64,000 bases of DNA from Bacteroidales bacterium (GCA_015061055.1 SUXH01000002.1:1-64000); one strand, 5' to 3'. Numbered from the stretch's first letter, positions 36,882-46,016 are shown. Notes: generated from the letters alone by a model not told the origin. Numbers and translations: made by a program.

Positions 36882-37421
36882 TTAAATATTCACGAGTTCC
36901 ATTCCTCGCTGAAGCGCTGTTTCGTTCATCGGTATAAGGTTATGATGCCTTTCGGGTAATGTCTTTTTAAGACCTTCCACCACGCTTTCCACAGCCACAA
37001 TAGGACGCACCTTAAGCAACGCTCCAAGTATAAGCATATTGAATGCTTTAGCATTCTGCATCTCATAAGTAGTTTCCATAGCATTCACACGATACACTGC
37101 GATATCGGTACGTTGCGGAACTCTATTTATTCCATAGCTATCATAAATAAGTACACCGCCAGGCTTCACTCTCGACTCAAATTTATCAAGACTTTGCTGA
37201 TTAAGCACCACCGCCACATCGTAACTATCAAGGATTGGTGAGCTGATGCGTTCATCACTTATTATTACAGTTACATTTGCCGTTCCTCCTCGTTGTTCGG
37301 GTCCATACGAAGGCAACCAAGTCACCTCCTTGCCCTCTATCAAACCTGAATAAGCAAGAATCTTACCCATCGAAAGCACACCTTGTCCGCCAAAACCGGC
37401 TATAATTATTTCACTTTTCAT
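36882..37421 (-). CDS. 2-oxoacid:ferredoxin oxidoreductase, gamma subunit
   Basis: The 179-residue gamma subunit belongs to the four-subunit CoA-dependent 2-oxoacid oxidoreductase (valine/oxoglutarate type), which turns a 2-oxoacid into acyl-CoA and CO2 with reduction of ferredoxin. The family start EIIIAGFGGQGVLSMGKILA is at residues 3-22. GPEQRGGTANVTVIIS is the conserved subunit-interface motif. It lies 12 nt after the beta subunit, last in the gene order delta-alpha-beta-gamma. Which 2-oxoacid is used cannot be decided from sequence. Confidence 0.85.
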   Translation of the reverse strand: MKSEIIIAGFGGQGVLSMGKILAYSGLIEGKEVTWLPSYGPEQRGGTANVTVIISDERISSPILDSYDVAVVLNQQSLDKFESRVKPGGVLIYDSYGINRVPQRTDIAVYRVNAMETTYEMQNAKAFNMLILGALLKVRPIVAVESVVEGLKKTLPERHHNLIPMNETALQRGMELVNI

Positions 37422-37433
37422 AAATCAGCCTTT

Positions 37434-38195
37434 TTATTCGTTTTTCAAATCGCCAAGAGGATATTTCTTGAACATATTTTCAACCATCCACTCATTTGAT
37501 TGCGACGGAGTAAGTTTCCAACCGGAATTACAAGTACTCACAATCTCCACCATTGATGTACCCTTTCCCGCCATACTATTCTCAAATGCTTTGCGAATAG
37601 CAGCTTTGGCCTTGCGCACAGCAACAGGAGTGTGCACACTTTGGCGTGTCACATAGCAAGTTCCATCGAGCTGCGCCATAATCGGAGCCATTACCAGAGG
37701 GTGACCATTTAAATCCACTCTACGCCCGTAAGGAGTTGTTGCCGTTTTCATACCAAGCAATGTTGTTGGAGCCATTTGTCCACCGGTCATCCCATAAATA
37801 GCATTATTAATAAATATTATTGCAATGTTTTCACCTCGATTGGCAGCATGAATTGTTTCACAAGTTCCTATTGCAGCAAGGTCGCCATCTCCTTGATAAG
37901 TAAATATTAGATTATCAGGATTCAAACGCTTCAACGCAGTAGCCACCGAAGGTGCACGACCATGGGCAGCCTGCACCCAATCAATATCAATATAATTATA
38001 TGCAAATACGGCACACCCCACAGGACTTACTCCAATAGCTTTGTCCTCCATTCCCATTTCTTCAATAACCTCAGCAATCAACTTATGCACTACTCCATGG
38101 CTACACCCCGGGCAATAATGCATATTCACATCGGTAAGCAATGTAGGTTTCTTGTATACGCACTCACCTTGTTTTATAATGTCTTCGGGTTTCAT
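37434..38195 (-). CDS. 2-oxoacid:ferredoxin oxidoreductase, beta (TPP-binding) subunit
   Basis: The 253-residue catalytic subunit binds thiamine pyrophosphate. CPGCSHG near residue 28 is the conserved Cys motif. QAAHGRAPSVATALKRL and YQGDGDLAAIGTCE form the GDG start of the TPP fold, and the closing part is IIFINNAIYGMTGGQMAPTT. Later, KLTPSQSNEWM is near the C-terminus. It is 17 nt from the alpha subunit and 12 nt from gamma. Beta and gamma together with alpha and the ferredoxin-like delta make the full enzyme, which feeds reduced ferredoxin to anaerobic energy metabolism. Confidence 0.88.
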   Translation of the reverse strand: MKPEDIIKQGECVYKKPTLLTDVNMHYCPGCSHGVVHKLIAEVIEEMGMEDKAIGVSPVGCAVFAYNYIDIDWVQAAHGRAPSVATALKRLNPDNLIFTYQGDGDLAAIGTCETIHAANRGENIAIIFINNAIYGMTGGQMAPTTLLGMKTATTPYGRRVDLNGHPLVMAPIMAQLDGTCYVTRQSVHTPVAVRKAKAAIRKAFENSMAGKGTSMVEIVSTCNSGWKLTPSQSNEWMVENMFKKYPLGDLKNE

Positions 38196-38212
38196 CTTAT
38201 ATCCTCCCCTTT

Positions 38213-39313
38213 TTATTTATTCATCATATTATATAATGCATCAAGCACTTCATCGGGATTAGGAACAACTCCTCCCAATCGACCGAAATGGCGTACTTCC
38301 ACACTACAATTTACAGCCAATTTCACGTCTTCAATCATTTGACCGGCACTTAATTCGGGAACAAGTATTCCCTTAGTATGTTTAGCTATCTCACCAATAG
38401 CTTTCGATGGGAAAGGCCACAATGTTATAGGACGAAGAAGACCTACTTTAAGTCCCTGTTTACGGGCAAGTTCCATCACTTTTTCGCAAATACGAGCCAT
38501 TGAACCGAATGCCACAAGTAAATATTCACAATCATCACAATTCAATGCCTCATAGCACACTTCATTATCTTCAATCGTTTTATATTTTTCTTGCAGATTA
38601 TTATTAATAATTTCCATAGCATGAGCATCAAGTTCAAGCGATGTAATTACGTTACGATTGCGATCTTTAGTCTTTCCTGTAGCTGCCCAAGGACATTGCT
38701 TGATTAATTCTTCCTGTGTGCGTCGTCTGCGAGGTTCAGGAAGCACCACTTTCTCCATCATCTGCCCCACAATACCATCAGCAAGTATTATAGCAGGATT
38801 TCTATATTTAAAAGCCAAGTCCCAACCGAGAGCAACAAAATCACACATTTCTTGCACACTCGATGGTGCTAATGCTATCAATCGATAATCACCATGCCCT
38901 CCGCCTTTGGTTGTTTGGAAATAATCGGCTTGCGAAGGCTGTATAGTCCCAAGTCCCGGACCACCACGCATACAATTAATCAACAATGCAGGCAATTCGG
39001 CAGCAGCTATATACGACACGCCTTCCTGCATAAGGCTCATTCCTGGACTTGATGATGATGTACACACAGCCTTGCCACTTCCGGCACCGGCATACACCAT
39101 ATTAATTGCAGCAACTTCACTCTCAGCCTGCAACACTACCATTCCTGTCGTTTCCCAAGGCATTTCAGCCTCGAGTGTTTCAAGCACTTCCGATTGTGGT
39201 GTGATAGGATAACCAAAATACCCATCGGCTCCATATCGTATCATTGCATGGGCCAACGCTTCATTACCCTTCATCAATCTAATATCTGATTCCATAATGG
39301 TAAAGTTTTTCAA
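38213..39313 (-). CDS. vorB: 2-oxoacid:ferredoxin oxidoreductase, alpha subunit (VorB type)
   Basis: The 366-residue alpha subunit is of the type usually named 3-methyl-2-oxobutanoate dehydrogenase subunit VorB in Bacteroidales. The pyrimidine-binding domain starts LMKGNEALAHAMIRYGADGYFGYPITPQSEV. CTSSSSPGMSLMQEGVSYIAAAELP and MRGGPGLGTIQPSQADYFQTTKGGGHGDYR are conserved. The C-terminal domain includes LLVAFGSMARICEKVME and LRPITLWPFPSKAI. Its start overlaps the delta stop by 4 nt (ATGA), indicating coupled translation. Substrate preference (branched-chain 2-oxoacid or 2-oxoglutarate) is not settled. Confidence 0.85.
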   Translation of the reverse strand: MKNFTIMESDIRLMKGNEALAHAMIRYGADGYFGYPITPQSEVLETLEAEMPWETTGMVVLQAESEVAAINMVYAGAGSGKAVCTSSSSPGMSLMQEGVSYIAAAELPALLINCMRGGPGLGTIQPSQADYFQTTKGGGHGDYRLIALAPSSVQEMCDFVALGWDLAFKYRNPAIILADGIVGQMMEKVVLPEPRRRRTQEELIKQCPWAATGKTKDRNRNVITSLELDAHAMEIINNNLQEKYKTIEDNEVCYEALNCDDCEYLLVAFGSMARICEKVMELARKQGLKVGLLRPITLWPFPSKAIGEIAKHTKGILVPELSAGQMIEDVKLAVNCSVEVRHFGRLGGVVPNPDEVLDALYNMMNK

Positions 39314-39540
39314 TTAATTTGAATTTTGTACACTGTGATGCAACCGTCAGGACACACAAGTGCGCAACTCTGACAACCGATACACTTTTCAGCATTCTTC
39401 GTATAAGCGAAATGATAGCCTCTATTATTCACCAATTTTGACTGCATCTCCAAAACATCAAGCGGACAAGCCACAGCGCAGAGGTTACAACCTTTACACC
39501 TATCTGTATCCACCACAACTGCTCCTTTTATCTTTGCCAT
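39310..39540 (-). CDS. 2-oxoacid:ferredoxin oxidoreductase, delta (2[4Fe-4S]) subunit
   Basis: A small ferredoxin-like subunit carries electrons out of the enzyme. Two classical clusters are seen: CKGCNLCAVACP and CIGCQSCALVCP. The start at 39540 (MAKIKGAVVVDTDRC) is preferred over one five codons upstream because it matches the usual N-terminus. It is first in the operon, transcribed from the promoter at 39566-39573, and overlaps the alpha gene by 4 nt. Confidence 0.88.
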   Translation of the reverse strand: MAKIKGAVVVDTDRCKGCNLCAVACPLDVLEMQSKLVNNRGYHFAYTKNAEKCIGCQSCALVCPDGCITVYKIQIN

Positions 39541-39559
39541 AGTTTCATTTTTCATTTTA

Positions 39560-39577
39560 ACAATACAAATGTATTGT
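39560..39577 (-). promoter_or_regulatory. vor operon promoter overlapped by an 18-bp palindrome
   Basis: Arms ACAATACA (39560-39567) and TGTATTGT (39570-39577) form a perfect dyad with a 2-bp centre. The minus strand inside it reads TACATTTG (39573-39566), an exact -7 consensus, so a dimeric regulator bound here would block or control the promoter. Confidence 0.55.
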
Positions 39578-39655
39578 AAAGTTTTTTTAGATTTATTGGT
39601 TTAACATTTTTTTACTCGTACTTTAACCTTTGGCACACAACACCTGTTTTTGGGC

Positions 39656-39684
39656 ACAAAAATGCACATTTTTCGCATTTTTGT
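39656..39684 (-). terminator. terminator after the DUF2461 gene
   Basis: ACAAAAATGC (39656-39665) pairs perfectly with GCATTTTTGT (39675-39684) around a 9-nt loop; the T-run is inside the 3' arm. It lies 34 nt after the DUF2461 stop codon. Confidence 0.6.
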
Positions 39685-39717
39685 TACTTTTTACTCACTT
39701 AATATCATTATGAGCAA

Positions 39718-40398
39718 TCAATCTTCCTCAAATATATAATTCAAGAACTTATTAAAATCGCTAACATAACTAAAATCATCGGCAACTTTATCCACCCAAT
39801 CATCACAGAAGAAATAATCGTCGTCAACCTTCTTTAGACATAGATATTCTTTCATCTTTATATATTCGGCATTGGGATTATCCTTACTATAACCTCGTGG
39901 TACCTTCTTCAGTTTATCGCCATAGAATGTAAAACGTGAAGAGAAATCAGGATTGGCGAGTATTGCTTTAAATTCATCAATATTTGCATCGATTTCACTA
40001 CGTAATCGAGCCAATATATCGCTTTCTGGCCACCATATTCCGGCATGGAGGCCACAATTTCCGGGTTCGATATGCAAATAACAGGCTGCCTGTGTACACT
40101 TTCTTCCCTTCTTGCCAAGTACAGCCGAGAAATATGTCTTATAAGGGCTTTTGTCCAAGCTGAAACGAACGTCGCGATAGATGCGATACACACAATCGTT
40201 CACTCTCACGCCTCGCATCGACTCATCTTGCTTTGTCATTAAATTTATTAAACGAGCGATATCATTTTCCCACGCTTTGCGAAGTTCTACATACTCAGCC
40301 TTGTGAGCATTGAACCACTCTCTATTATTATTGGCAGCAACACCCTTCAAGAACTCAAATGTATCACGCATATCGGCCATATATAATATCATTTTCAA
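39718..40398 (-). CDS. DUF2461 family protein
   Basis: The 226-residue cytoplasmic protein belongs to the DUF2461 family (TIGR02453), whose activity is unknown. Family features are TFEFLKGVAANNNREWFNAHKAEY near the N-terminus, VYRIYRDVRFSLDKSPYKTYFSAVL, CYLHIEPGNCGLHAGIWWPES and KKVPRGYSKDNPNAEYIKMKEYLC. There are several candidate starts (Met1, Met3, Met7, Met10); those nearer Met7 fit the usual length best. It appears monocistronic, with a terminator on its 3' side. Confidence 0.85.
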   Translation of the reverse strand: MKMILYMADMRDTFEFLKGVAANNNREWFNAHKAEYVELRKAWENDIARLINLMTKQDESMRGVRVNDCVYRIYRDVRFSLDKSPYKTYFSAVLGKKGRKCTQAACYLHIEPGNCGLHAGIWWPESDILARLRSEIDANIDEFKAILANPDFSSRFTFYGDKLKKVPRGYSKDNPNAEYIKMKEYLCLKKVDDDYFFCDDWVDKVADDFSYVSDFNKFLNYIFEED

Positions 40399-40452
40399 TT
40401 AATCACAATAAAGTTACGAATTATTACTCAAAACACAAAATTATATTATACT

Positions 40453-40492
40453 ATAAAAAACTTGAGTTAATCCCCTCAGGAACTAACTCAAG
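40453..40492 (-). terminator. terminator of the rsfS-ftsH operon
   Basis: CTTGAGTTA (40461-40469) and TAACTCAAG (40484-40492) form a 9-bp stem. The minus-strand 3' side continues into six T. It lies 31 nt after the ftsH stop. Confidence 0.8.
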
Positions 40493-40523
40493 CATTATAT
40501 ACATATTAAACATCTTCAATCTC

Positions 40524-42524
40524 TTATTCGACCTTATCGGGATTAAACATCGGAGGTTCCTCGTTAGCAGTTGACAAAGAGTCCGATTCTTCAGTCTTAT
40601 TATTCACCTCCGTAAGAGAGCCTTCGGCATCTTTTTTACGAGACTCTTCAAGAATTTCTTCGGTGCGCGACACCCATTTACGCTTACCAAATATGCGTTC
40701 CACATCTTCAGTGTAGATAACTTCGCGTGCAAGGAGTACTTGTGTCAATTGGGAATGACCTTCGGCATACTGAGTCAAAATCTCTTTAGCTCGAGCATAT
40801 TGCTCCTCAAGTATGAGCGACACTTCCTCATCAATGAGTTTGGCACGCTCATCGCTATAAGGCTTTGAGAATCCGTAATCCTGTCCTGTTGAATCATAAT
40901 ACGACACATTTGGCAGGCGTTTACTCATTCCATAATACACCACCATTGCATACGCAAGTTTGGTAGCACGTTCTATATCGTTGGCTGCACCGGTCGAAAT
41001 ACGTCCAAGGAACAATTCTTCGGCAGCACGTCCGCCAAGAAGCGAGCAAAGTTCATCAAGAAGAGCTTGAGTAGGAACAATCTGTCGTTCCTCCGGCAAA
41101 TAATGAGCCGCACCAAGAGCCTTACCACGAGGCACAATAGTAACTTTCACAAGCGGATTACCATATTGTAAATGCCAACTCACCACTGCGTGTCCCGATT
41201 CGTGTACAGCTATCGAATGACGTTCTTCGGCTGTCGTAATCTTAGTCTTCTTTTCCAAACCACCGATGATACGATCCACCGCATCCATAAAGTCCTGACG
41301 TTGCACAACATCCTTTTGATGACGAGCCGCAATGAGGGCAGCTTCGTTACACACATTGGCAATGTCGGCACCCGAAAAACCGGGAGTTTGACGTGCAAGC
41401 ATTTCCACATCAACACTTTCATCCTTCTTGATATTGCGCAGATGCACATTAAATATTGCTTTACGGTCGTTCAAGTCAGGAAGTTCTACATATATTTGAC
41501 GGTCGAATCTACCGGCACGAAGCAATGCCTTATCAAGAATATCGGCGCGATTGGTAGCAGCAAGAATTATCACCCCGCTGTTAGTTCCGAAACCGTCCAT
41601 TTCGGTAAGAAGTTGATTAAGTGTATTTTCACGTTCGTCATTCGAACCTGTATTAAGACGATTGCCACGAGCACGTCCCACAGCATCAATTTCATCGATA
41701 AACACGATACAAGGTGATTTCTCCTTTGCTTGGCGGAATAAATCGCGTACACGACTGGCACCCACGCCCACAAACATCTCAACAAAATCACTACCCGACA
41801 TTGAGAAGAATGGCACGTTAGCTTCACCGGCCACAGCCTTTGCAAGAAGCGTCTTTCCTGTTCCCGGAGGACCCACAAGCAATGCACCCTTAGGTATCTT
41901 ACCTCCCAATTCAGTGTATTTTTGTGGATTTTTCAAGAACTCAACAATTTCGGCAATTTCAGTCTTAGCTTCCGAAAGTCCTGCCACATCATTGAATGTA
42001 ACCTTTATTTCTCCGTCCTTTTCATACAACTTGGCTTTTGACTTGGCAACGTTGAATACTCCTCCGCCACCACCGCCACCCGACATACGGTTGGCAATGA
42101 AAATCCAAAACACTATAAGCAACAAAATAGGACCGAATCCCCACAAGAATGCCGAGAAGTCGCTACTCTTTTCGTATTTTACTTCTCCGGTAAATACACC
42201 CTCTTTATTCCATTCTGCCACTTTTTCATCAAGTTTGTCACTCGACGGAATATTTGTCAGAATTTTACCTTTATAGACGTGTCCTTCGCTCAATGGTTTA
42301 TCATTCTTACCGAAAATCACAGTTGCCATCGAATCGGTAAGTTCTCCTTCTGCTTCACGCTTGTCGGCAAACACTACAATGTTTTTCACGCCACCCTTAT
42401 CGACATACGATTCAAATTCGGTCCAACTCACCTCTTTTGTTGCCGTATTGTCGTGCATAAAATACACACTTGCAAGCACAATACCGATAATAAGATAGAG
42501 CCAATAAATATTAAATTTCTTCAT
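40524..42524 (-). CDS. ftsH: ATP-dependent zinc metalloprotease FtsH
   Basis: This membrane-bound AAA+ protease degrades unneeded or damaged membrane and cytoplasmic proteins. The 666 residues hold TM1 (about 7-23), a periplasmic domain, TM2 (about 128-146), then a Gly-rich linker. The AAA domain has Walker A GPPGTGKT at 218-225, Walker B IVFIDEID at 273-280, and the second region of homology with RAGRFDR near 336-342. The zinc site is HESGH at 441-445. The C-terminus is acidic. It lies 65 nt after rsfS, same strand, so both are probably one transcript. Confidence 0.96.
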   Translation of the reverse strand: MKKFNIYWLYLIIGIVLASVYFMHDNTATKEVSWTEFESYVDKGGVKNIVVFADKREAEGELTDSMATVIFGKNDKPLSEGHVYKGKILTNIPSSDKLDEKVAEWNKEGVFTGEVKYEKSSDFSAFLWGFGPILLLIVFWIFIANRMSGGGGGGGVFNVAKSKAKLYEKDGEIKVTFNDVAGLSEAKTEIAEIVEFLKNPQKYTELGGKIPKGALLVGPPGTGKTLLAKAVAGEANVPFFSMSGSDFVEMFVGVGASRVRDLFRQAKEKSPCIVFIDEIDAVGRARGNRLNTGSNDERENTLNQLLTEMDGFGTNSGVIILAATNRADILDKALLRAGRFDRQIYVELPDLNDRKAIFNVHLRNIKKDESVDVEMLARQTPGFSGADIANVCNEAALIAARHQKDVVQRQDFMDAVDRIIGGLEKKTKITTAEERHSIAVHESGHAVVSWHLQYGNPLVKVTIVPRGKALGAAHYLPEERQIVPTQALLDELCSLLGGRAAEELFLGRISTGAANDIERATKLAYAMVVYYGMSKRLPNVSYYDSTGQDYGFSKPYSDERAKLIDEEVSLILEEQYARAKEILTQYAEGHSQLTQVLLAREVIYTEDVERIFGKRKWVSRTEEILEESRKKDAEGSLTEVNNKTEESDSLSTANEEPPMFNPDKVE

Positions 42525-42589
42525 CTTTTCAATTATTTATCACAACGAGTTAATTCTCTTTAATCTTAACACAAGTAGCCGAGTTCTGT

Positions 42590-42949
42590 TCAATCAAGAT
42601 CGGGTATCTCTCGAATTACGGCATCACTCCACAAAGCCTCGAGATTATACAGTTCTCGAAACTCCGGCAAAAAGATATGTACATAAATCGTGCCATAATC
42701 GAGTACTATCCATTGGCTATTACGATAGCCATCATAATTATAGGGCTTAACATTGATGTGTTCAAACAAATAATCACGCACACTATCGGCGATTGCACTT
42801 ACCTGCATTGTCGATGAGCCGGAACAAATCACAAAACCGCGTGTCGTAGCATCTTCAATCTCACTCATATCAACGTGAATAATGCTTTTACCCTTACGTT
42901 CTTGAATGCCCTCGATTATCGCATTTACCAAATCTTTATCTTCAATCAT
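42590..42949 (-). CDS. rsfS: ribosome silencing factor RsfS
   Basis: RsfS binds L14 on the free 50S subunit and prevents subunit joining in starvation. A longer frame begins at 42991, but the -7 box (42978-42985) lies inside that extension, so the ATG at 42949 (MIEDKDLVNAII) is the true start, giving 119 residues as in the family. Typical motifs are DMSEIEDATTRGFVICSGSSTMQVSAIADSV, GYRNSQWIVLDYGTIYVHIF and YNLEALW near the C-terminus. ftsH follows in the same operon. Confidence 0.9.
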   Translation of the reverse strand: MIEDKDLVNAIIEGIQERKGKSIIHVDMSEIEDATTRGFVICSGSSTMQVSAIADSVRDYLFEHINVKPYNYDGYRNSQWIVLDYGTIYVHIFLPEFRELYNLEALWSDAVIREIPDLD

Positions 42950-42977
42950 ATTTCTCAGTAAAATCCAATTAAAGATA

Positions 42978-42985
42978 CAAAGGTA
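42978..42985 (-). promoter_or_regulatory. -7 box of the rsfS-ftsH promoter
   Basis: The minus strand reads TACCTTTG, an exact match, ending 28 nt before the chosen rsfS start. It rules out the longer rsfS reading frame. Confidence 0.65.
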
Positions 42986-43091
42986 GCACAACCCACGAAA
43001 AAAAGCAAACCGCCACTCACTTTTCGGCTTTTAAACCGCAAAATCAACCAATATTTTTCGAATCATTGTTGCACAATTCAAAAAAAGGGAC

Positions 43092-43099
43092 TATCTTTG
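43092..43099 (+). promoter_or_regulatory. -7 box of the tRNA-Pro promoter
   Basis: TATCTTTG is an exact -7 match 27 nt before the mature tRNA 5' end; a TTG at about 43069 may be the -33 element. Confidence 0.65.
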
Positions 43100-43126
43100 C
43101 ACTCGCAATTCAGAGATGAATGCAAT

Positions 43127-43201
43127 CGGGGTGTAGCGCAGTCCGGTTAGCGCACCTGCTTTGGGAGCAGGGGGTCCCAGGTTCGAATCCTGGTACCCCG
43201 A
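43127..43201 (+). tRNA. tRNA-Pro (anticodon TGG)
   Basis: The acceptor arms CGGGGTG and TACCCCG pair over 7 bp. The anticodon stem CCTGC/GCAGG holds the loop TTTGGGA, giving anticodon TGG at 43162-43164. The T arm contains GGTTCGAATCC. The sequence after the discriminator A is CAA, so the CCA end is not encoded and must be added. A promoter and a terminator flank it, so it is an independent unit. Confidence 0.95.
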
Positions 43202-43205
43202 CAAC

Positions 43206-43237
43206 AAAAAGGAGTTTCAATCGAAACTCCTTTTTTT
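43206..43237 (+). terminator. tRNA-Pro terminator
   Basis: GGAGTTTC (43211-43218) and GAAACTCC (43223-43230) pair around AATC and are followed by seven T; the flanking A and T runs extend the stem. Confidence 0.85.
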
Positions 43238-43252
43238 ACACCCCAATACATA

Positions 43253-43334
43253 AGAATATTCTTATAACAGCAAAAGGAATGTACATCACAATAGCAAACT
43301 ACATATCTTCCTAACTTAACAGAATATTCTTATA
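43253..43334. repeat. two exact 14-bp copies of AGAATATTCTTATA
   Basis: The copies are at 43253-43266 and 43321-43334, 68 bp apart start to start. The first ten bases are a palindrome. They sit between the 3' ends of tRNA-Pro and the HMA gene, so their role is unclear. Confidence 0.5.
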
Positions 43335-43342
43335 GGCAACCT

Positions 43343-43549
43343 CTACTCTACGACTCCGAGGTAATCGAAGCCGACATTTTCGATAGCTGATACTACTGCG
43401 AAATCGTCCACCTCGCCCACTACAATAGCAATACCTGTAATGTGATTCACTTTTACATCGATCACTCCGGGTAGAGCCTTTAATGCTCGTTCAACACTTG
43501 CAGAACATCCTCCGCAAGCCATTCCTCCCACTTTGTATTTCTTTTCCAT
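43343..43549 (-). CDS. heavy-metal-associated (HMA) domain protein, CopZ-like
   Basis: The 68-residue cytoplasmic protein consists of one HMA fold. The metal site GMACGGCSA (Cys12, Cys15) is at the end of the first strand, followed by SVERALKALPGV and the strands VKVNHITGIAIVVGE. Such proteins carry copper or other soft metals to a P-type ATPase; no such ATPase is in the window. A conserved Gly pair (GG) in the metal motif differs from the common MxCxxC form. It seems to be a single gene. Confidence 0.85.
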   Translation of the reverse strand: MEKKYKVGGMACGGCSASVERALKALPGVIDVKVNHITGIAIVVGEVDDFAVVSAIENVGFDYLGVVE

Positions 43550-43580
43550 ATCTATTAGTTTTTACTTATATGAATAAAGC

Positions 43581-43612
43581 GGAAGTAAAACCCTAAAGTT
43601 CTCCTTCCGCAC
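43581..43612 (-). terminator. possible terminator of the OmpH-like gene
   Basis: GCGGAAG (43581-43587) and CTTCCGC (43606-43612) form a 7-bp stem with an 18-nt loop; the minus strand then reads TTTATTC. The T-tract is weak. It lies 27 nt after the OmpH-like stop codon and 31 nt upstream of the HMA gene on the same strand. Confidence 0.4.
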
Positions 43613-43638
43613 TATTTCTTTCGGTTAAAGTCTGTTTA

Positions 43639-44238
43639 TTACTTCTTCTCTACTTTGTTGTAACGCTTGTTCAAACCTTCAACGACTTCGGCTGTAACTT
43701 CATACTTTGCGTCGATATAAAATGTTGCATTTTTTCTCAACACAGCATTAAAGCCCTTTTCCTTGCAATAAGTCTTCAAGAAATTATTGATTGAATCGTT
43801 TAGTTGGATTTGATTCTGAATCATTTCATTTTGAATGTCACGCTGTAAACGTGCCATATAGTTTTCGGCATCCGATTGCATCTTAGCAAGTTTGTTGTTA
43901 TCGGCGTTAAAACTTTCTTGAGTGAGATAACCATTGCTTTTGTACTTGGTTTCGATATCGGAAGCAAGTTTTTGAATGTCGCGAGCACGACGTTGCTGTT
44001 CGCTGTCAAACTGATTAGAACGGCGAAGCATAGCTTCATTGATGTCCTTTGCAAGGTTATATTTTGCAAGAAGCGAGTCTTCATCGATATACCGAATCAC
44101 CATTTGAGGTTCTTCATTCTTCACTTCGGTTGTATCGGCAACAACTGTTTCTGTTTTTTTACTCTCAGCACAAGATGTAAACATAGCTACACTCACAAAT
44201 GCTATCACAAAACTTACAAGTTTCATTACGATTTTCAT
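43639..44238 (-). CDS. OmpH/Skp-like lipoprotein
   Basis: The 199-residue envelope protein has a lipoprotein signal (AMFTSCAES, Cys23). A Thr/Val/Glu-rich linker precedes the Skp-like part: MVIRYIDEDSLLAKYNLAKD, then a long coiled coil (residues about 75-150, Gln-, Arg-, Asp- and Lys-rich), then FNAVLRKNATFYIDAKYEVTAEVVEGLN. Skp-type proteins chaperone unfolded outer-membrane proteins; a lipid-anchored form is common in Bacteroidota. It appears to be monocistronic. Confidence 0.8.
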   Translation of the reverse strand: MKIVMKLVSFVIAFVSVAMFTSCAESKKTETVVADTTEVKNEEPQMVIRYIDEDSLLAKYNLAKDINEAMLRRSNQFDSEQQRRARDIQKLASDIETKYKSNGYLTQESFNADNNKLAKMQSDAENYMARLQRDIQNEMIQNQIQLNDSINNFLKTYCKEKGFNAVLRKNATFYIDAKYEVTAEVVEGLNKRYNKVEKK

Positions 44239-44523
44239 TTCTTTTATTATGATTTTCAGTTATTATTTTCTTTTTATCGGCATAAAAAACGAACGTTGTT
44301 TACACATTAGAATTTCAAATTAACACATCTGCAAAATAATGCGTAAACCAACTTTTTTTCACTCTTATGCCAAATTTTACTGCAAATATAGGAAAGGTTA
44401 TGCGAATATTTGCGCTACTCAAATTATTTTTTGTAACTTAGAGGTCAAATAATGATTATTTTAACATAATTTTCCAATTTGAGATACTATTAACAATATA
44501 TTTCGAAATTTTAAAATTGTATT

Positions 44524-45981
44524 ATGACACTTAAAGACTTAAAACCGGCTTTGGTTTGGGAAATTTTTAACCAAATTACTAAAGTGCCTCGCCCTTCTAA
44601 AAAAGAAGAAAAAATTATTGAGTACTTAGTGAATTTTGCTAAGGAACATAACATCGAATACAAAGTAGATGGAGTGGGTAACGTTGCTATGTTTAAGCCT
44701 GCTACTCCAGGTTGCGAAAATGCTCCTGCCGTAGTGCTTCAATCACACATGGATATGGTGTGTGAAAAGGCAAGCGATAGCAATCACAACTTCGAAACTG
44801 ATCCTATCGAAACTCATATCGAAGGTGAATGGCTATATGCCAACAAAACCACTCTTGGTGCCGATAATGGTATCGGTATGGCTGCCGGCCTTGCTGTGAT
44901 GATTGACAACACTCTTGTTCATGGTCCGGTGGAAGCTCTATTCACTGTTGACGAAGAAACAGGTATGACAGGTGCCAACAATCTCGGCGAAGGAATGATT
45001 CAAGGCAATATCATTCTTAACCTTGACTCTGAAGATGAAGCAGAAGTGTTTATCGGTTGCGCAGGTGGTATCGACACCACTGCATTCTTCAAATACGAAA
45101 ACGAACCTGCACCTGCCGGATATGAATATATCAAGGTAAACATCAGCCGCCTTCTTGGTGGACACTCCGGTTGCGACATTCATCGTGGACGCGCTTGTGC
45201 CAATAAGTTGATGTCTCGTTTCATTTGGGCTGAAATGAAGAAGTTCCCTGTAGCTCTTGTTTCTATCTCAGGTGGAAACCTTCGCAATGCTATCGCTCAC
45301 GAAGGTGAATTTGTGATTGGCGTTCCAGCAGCCGACAAACACACTCTTGTTGCCGACTACAACAAATTCATCGCCGATGTGGAATTTGAATTCAAAGGCA
45401 TCGAACCTAATATGACATTCGAATTGGAAAGTGCTGAAGCTCCTGCTACAGTTATCGATGCTAAGACAGCCAAGAACCTTATCTACGCTCTTTACTGCGC
45501 TCCTCATGGTGTTATTGCAATGAATCAAAACATAGAAGGCTTGACTGAAACTTCTACAAACCTTGCTTCGGTGAAGATGAAAGAAGACAACACTATCGTG
45601 GTTACTACTTCACAACGTAGTTTGATTGAAAGTTCTAAGATTGACATTTGCCGTCAAGTGGAATCTGTTTTCGTGCTTGCCGGAGCTGAAGCTACTCATG
45701 GTGATGGTTATCCTGCATGGCCTGCTAATGTAGACTCAGAAATCCTTAAGATATCTATTAAGGCTTACGAAGAACTTTACGGCATCACTCCTGCTGTTAA
45801 GGCTATCCACGCAGGTTTGGAATGCGCTCTATTCCGCGCTAAATATGAAAACTTGGATATGGTATCATTCGGTCCTACTCTTAACGATGTACACTCTCCA
45901 AAAGAACGTATGCACATTCCTGCAGTAGAAAAGTTCTGGAACCACTTGGTTAAGATTCTTGAAATGGTGGGTAAGAAGTAA
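44524..45981 (+). CDS. pepD: aminoacyl-histidine dipeptidase (peptidase M20 family)
   Basis: This is a metallodipeptidase that cleaves Xaa-His and other dipeptides in the cytoplasm. The 485 residues are the family length. M20 motifs are intact: QSHMDMV with His75 and Asp77; GADNG with Asp114, the bridging metal ligand; DEETGM with the catalytic Glu144 and metal ligand Glu145; Asp168 in LDSED; and a late His in NDVHSPKERMHIP. GGHSGCDIH is the dimer-domain motif. Transcribed alone; terminator at 46017. Confidence 0.92.
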   Translation: MTLKDLKPALVWEIFNQITKVPRPSKKEEKIIEYLVNFAKEHNIEYKVDGVGNVAMFKPATPGCENAPAVVLQSHMDMVCEKASDSNHNFETDPIETHIEGEWLYANKTTLGADNGIGMAAGLAVMIDNTLVHGPVEALFTVDEETGMTGANNLGEGMIQGNIILNLDSEDEAEVFIGCAGGIDTTAFFKYENEPAPAGYEYIKVNISRLLGGHSGCDIHRGRACANKLMSRFIWAEMKKFPVALVSISGGNLRNAIAHEGEFVIGVPAADKHTLVADYNKFIADVEFEFKGIEPNMTFELESAEAPATVIDAKTAKNLIYALYCAPHGVIAMNQNIEGLTETSTNLASVKMKEDNTIVVTTSQRSLIESSKIDICRQVESVFVLAGAEATHGDGYPAWPANVDSEILKISIKAYEELYGITPAVKAIHAGLECALFRAKYENLDMVSFGPTLNDVHSPKERMHIPAVEKFWNHLVKILEMVGKK

Positions 45982-46016
45982 GCAACTCTGCATTAAATAC
46001 AAGATAACAAGGAAAC

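Noticed and set aside
39651..39666. Sequence TGGGCACAAAAATGCA resembling a sigma-54 -24/-12 promoter on the plus strand
   Set aside because: No gene follows on the plus strand, and the bases are part of the DUF2461 terminator hairpin.
43120..43314. 64-residue frame covering the tRNA-Pro gene
   Set aside because: It reads through the tRNA and its terminator and cannot be a protein gene.
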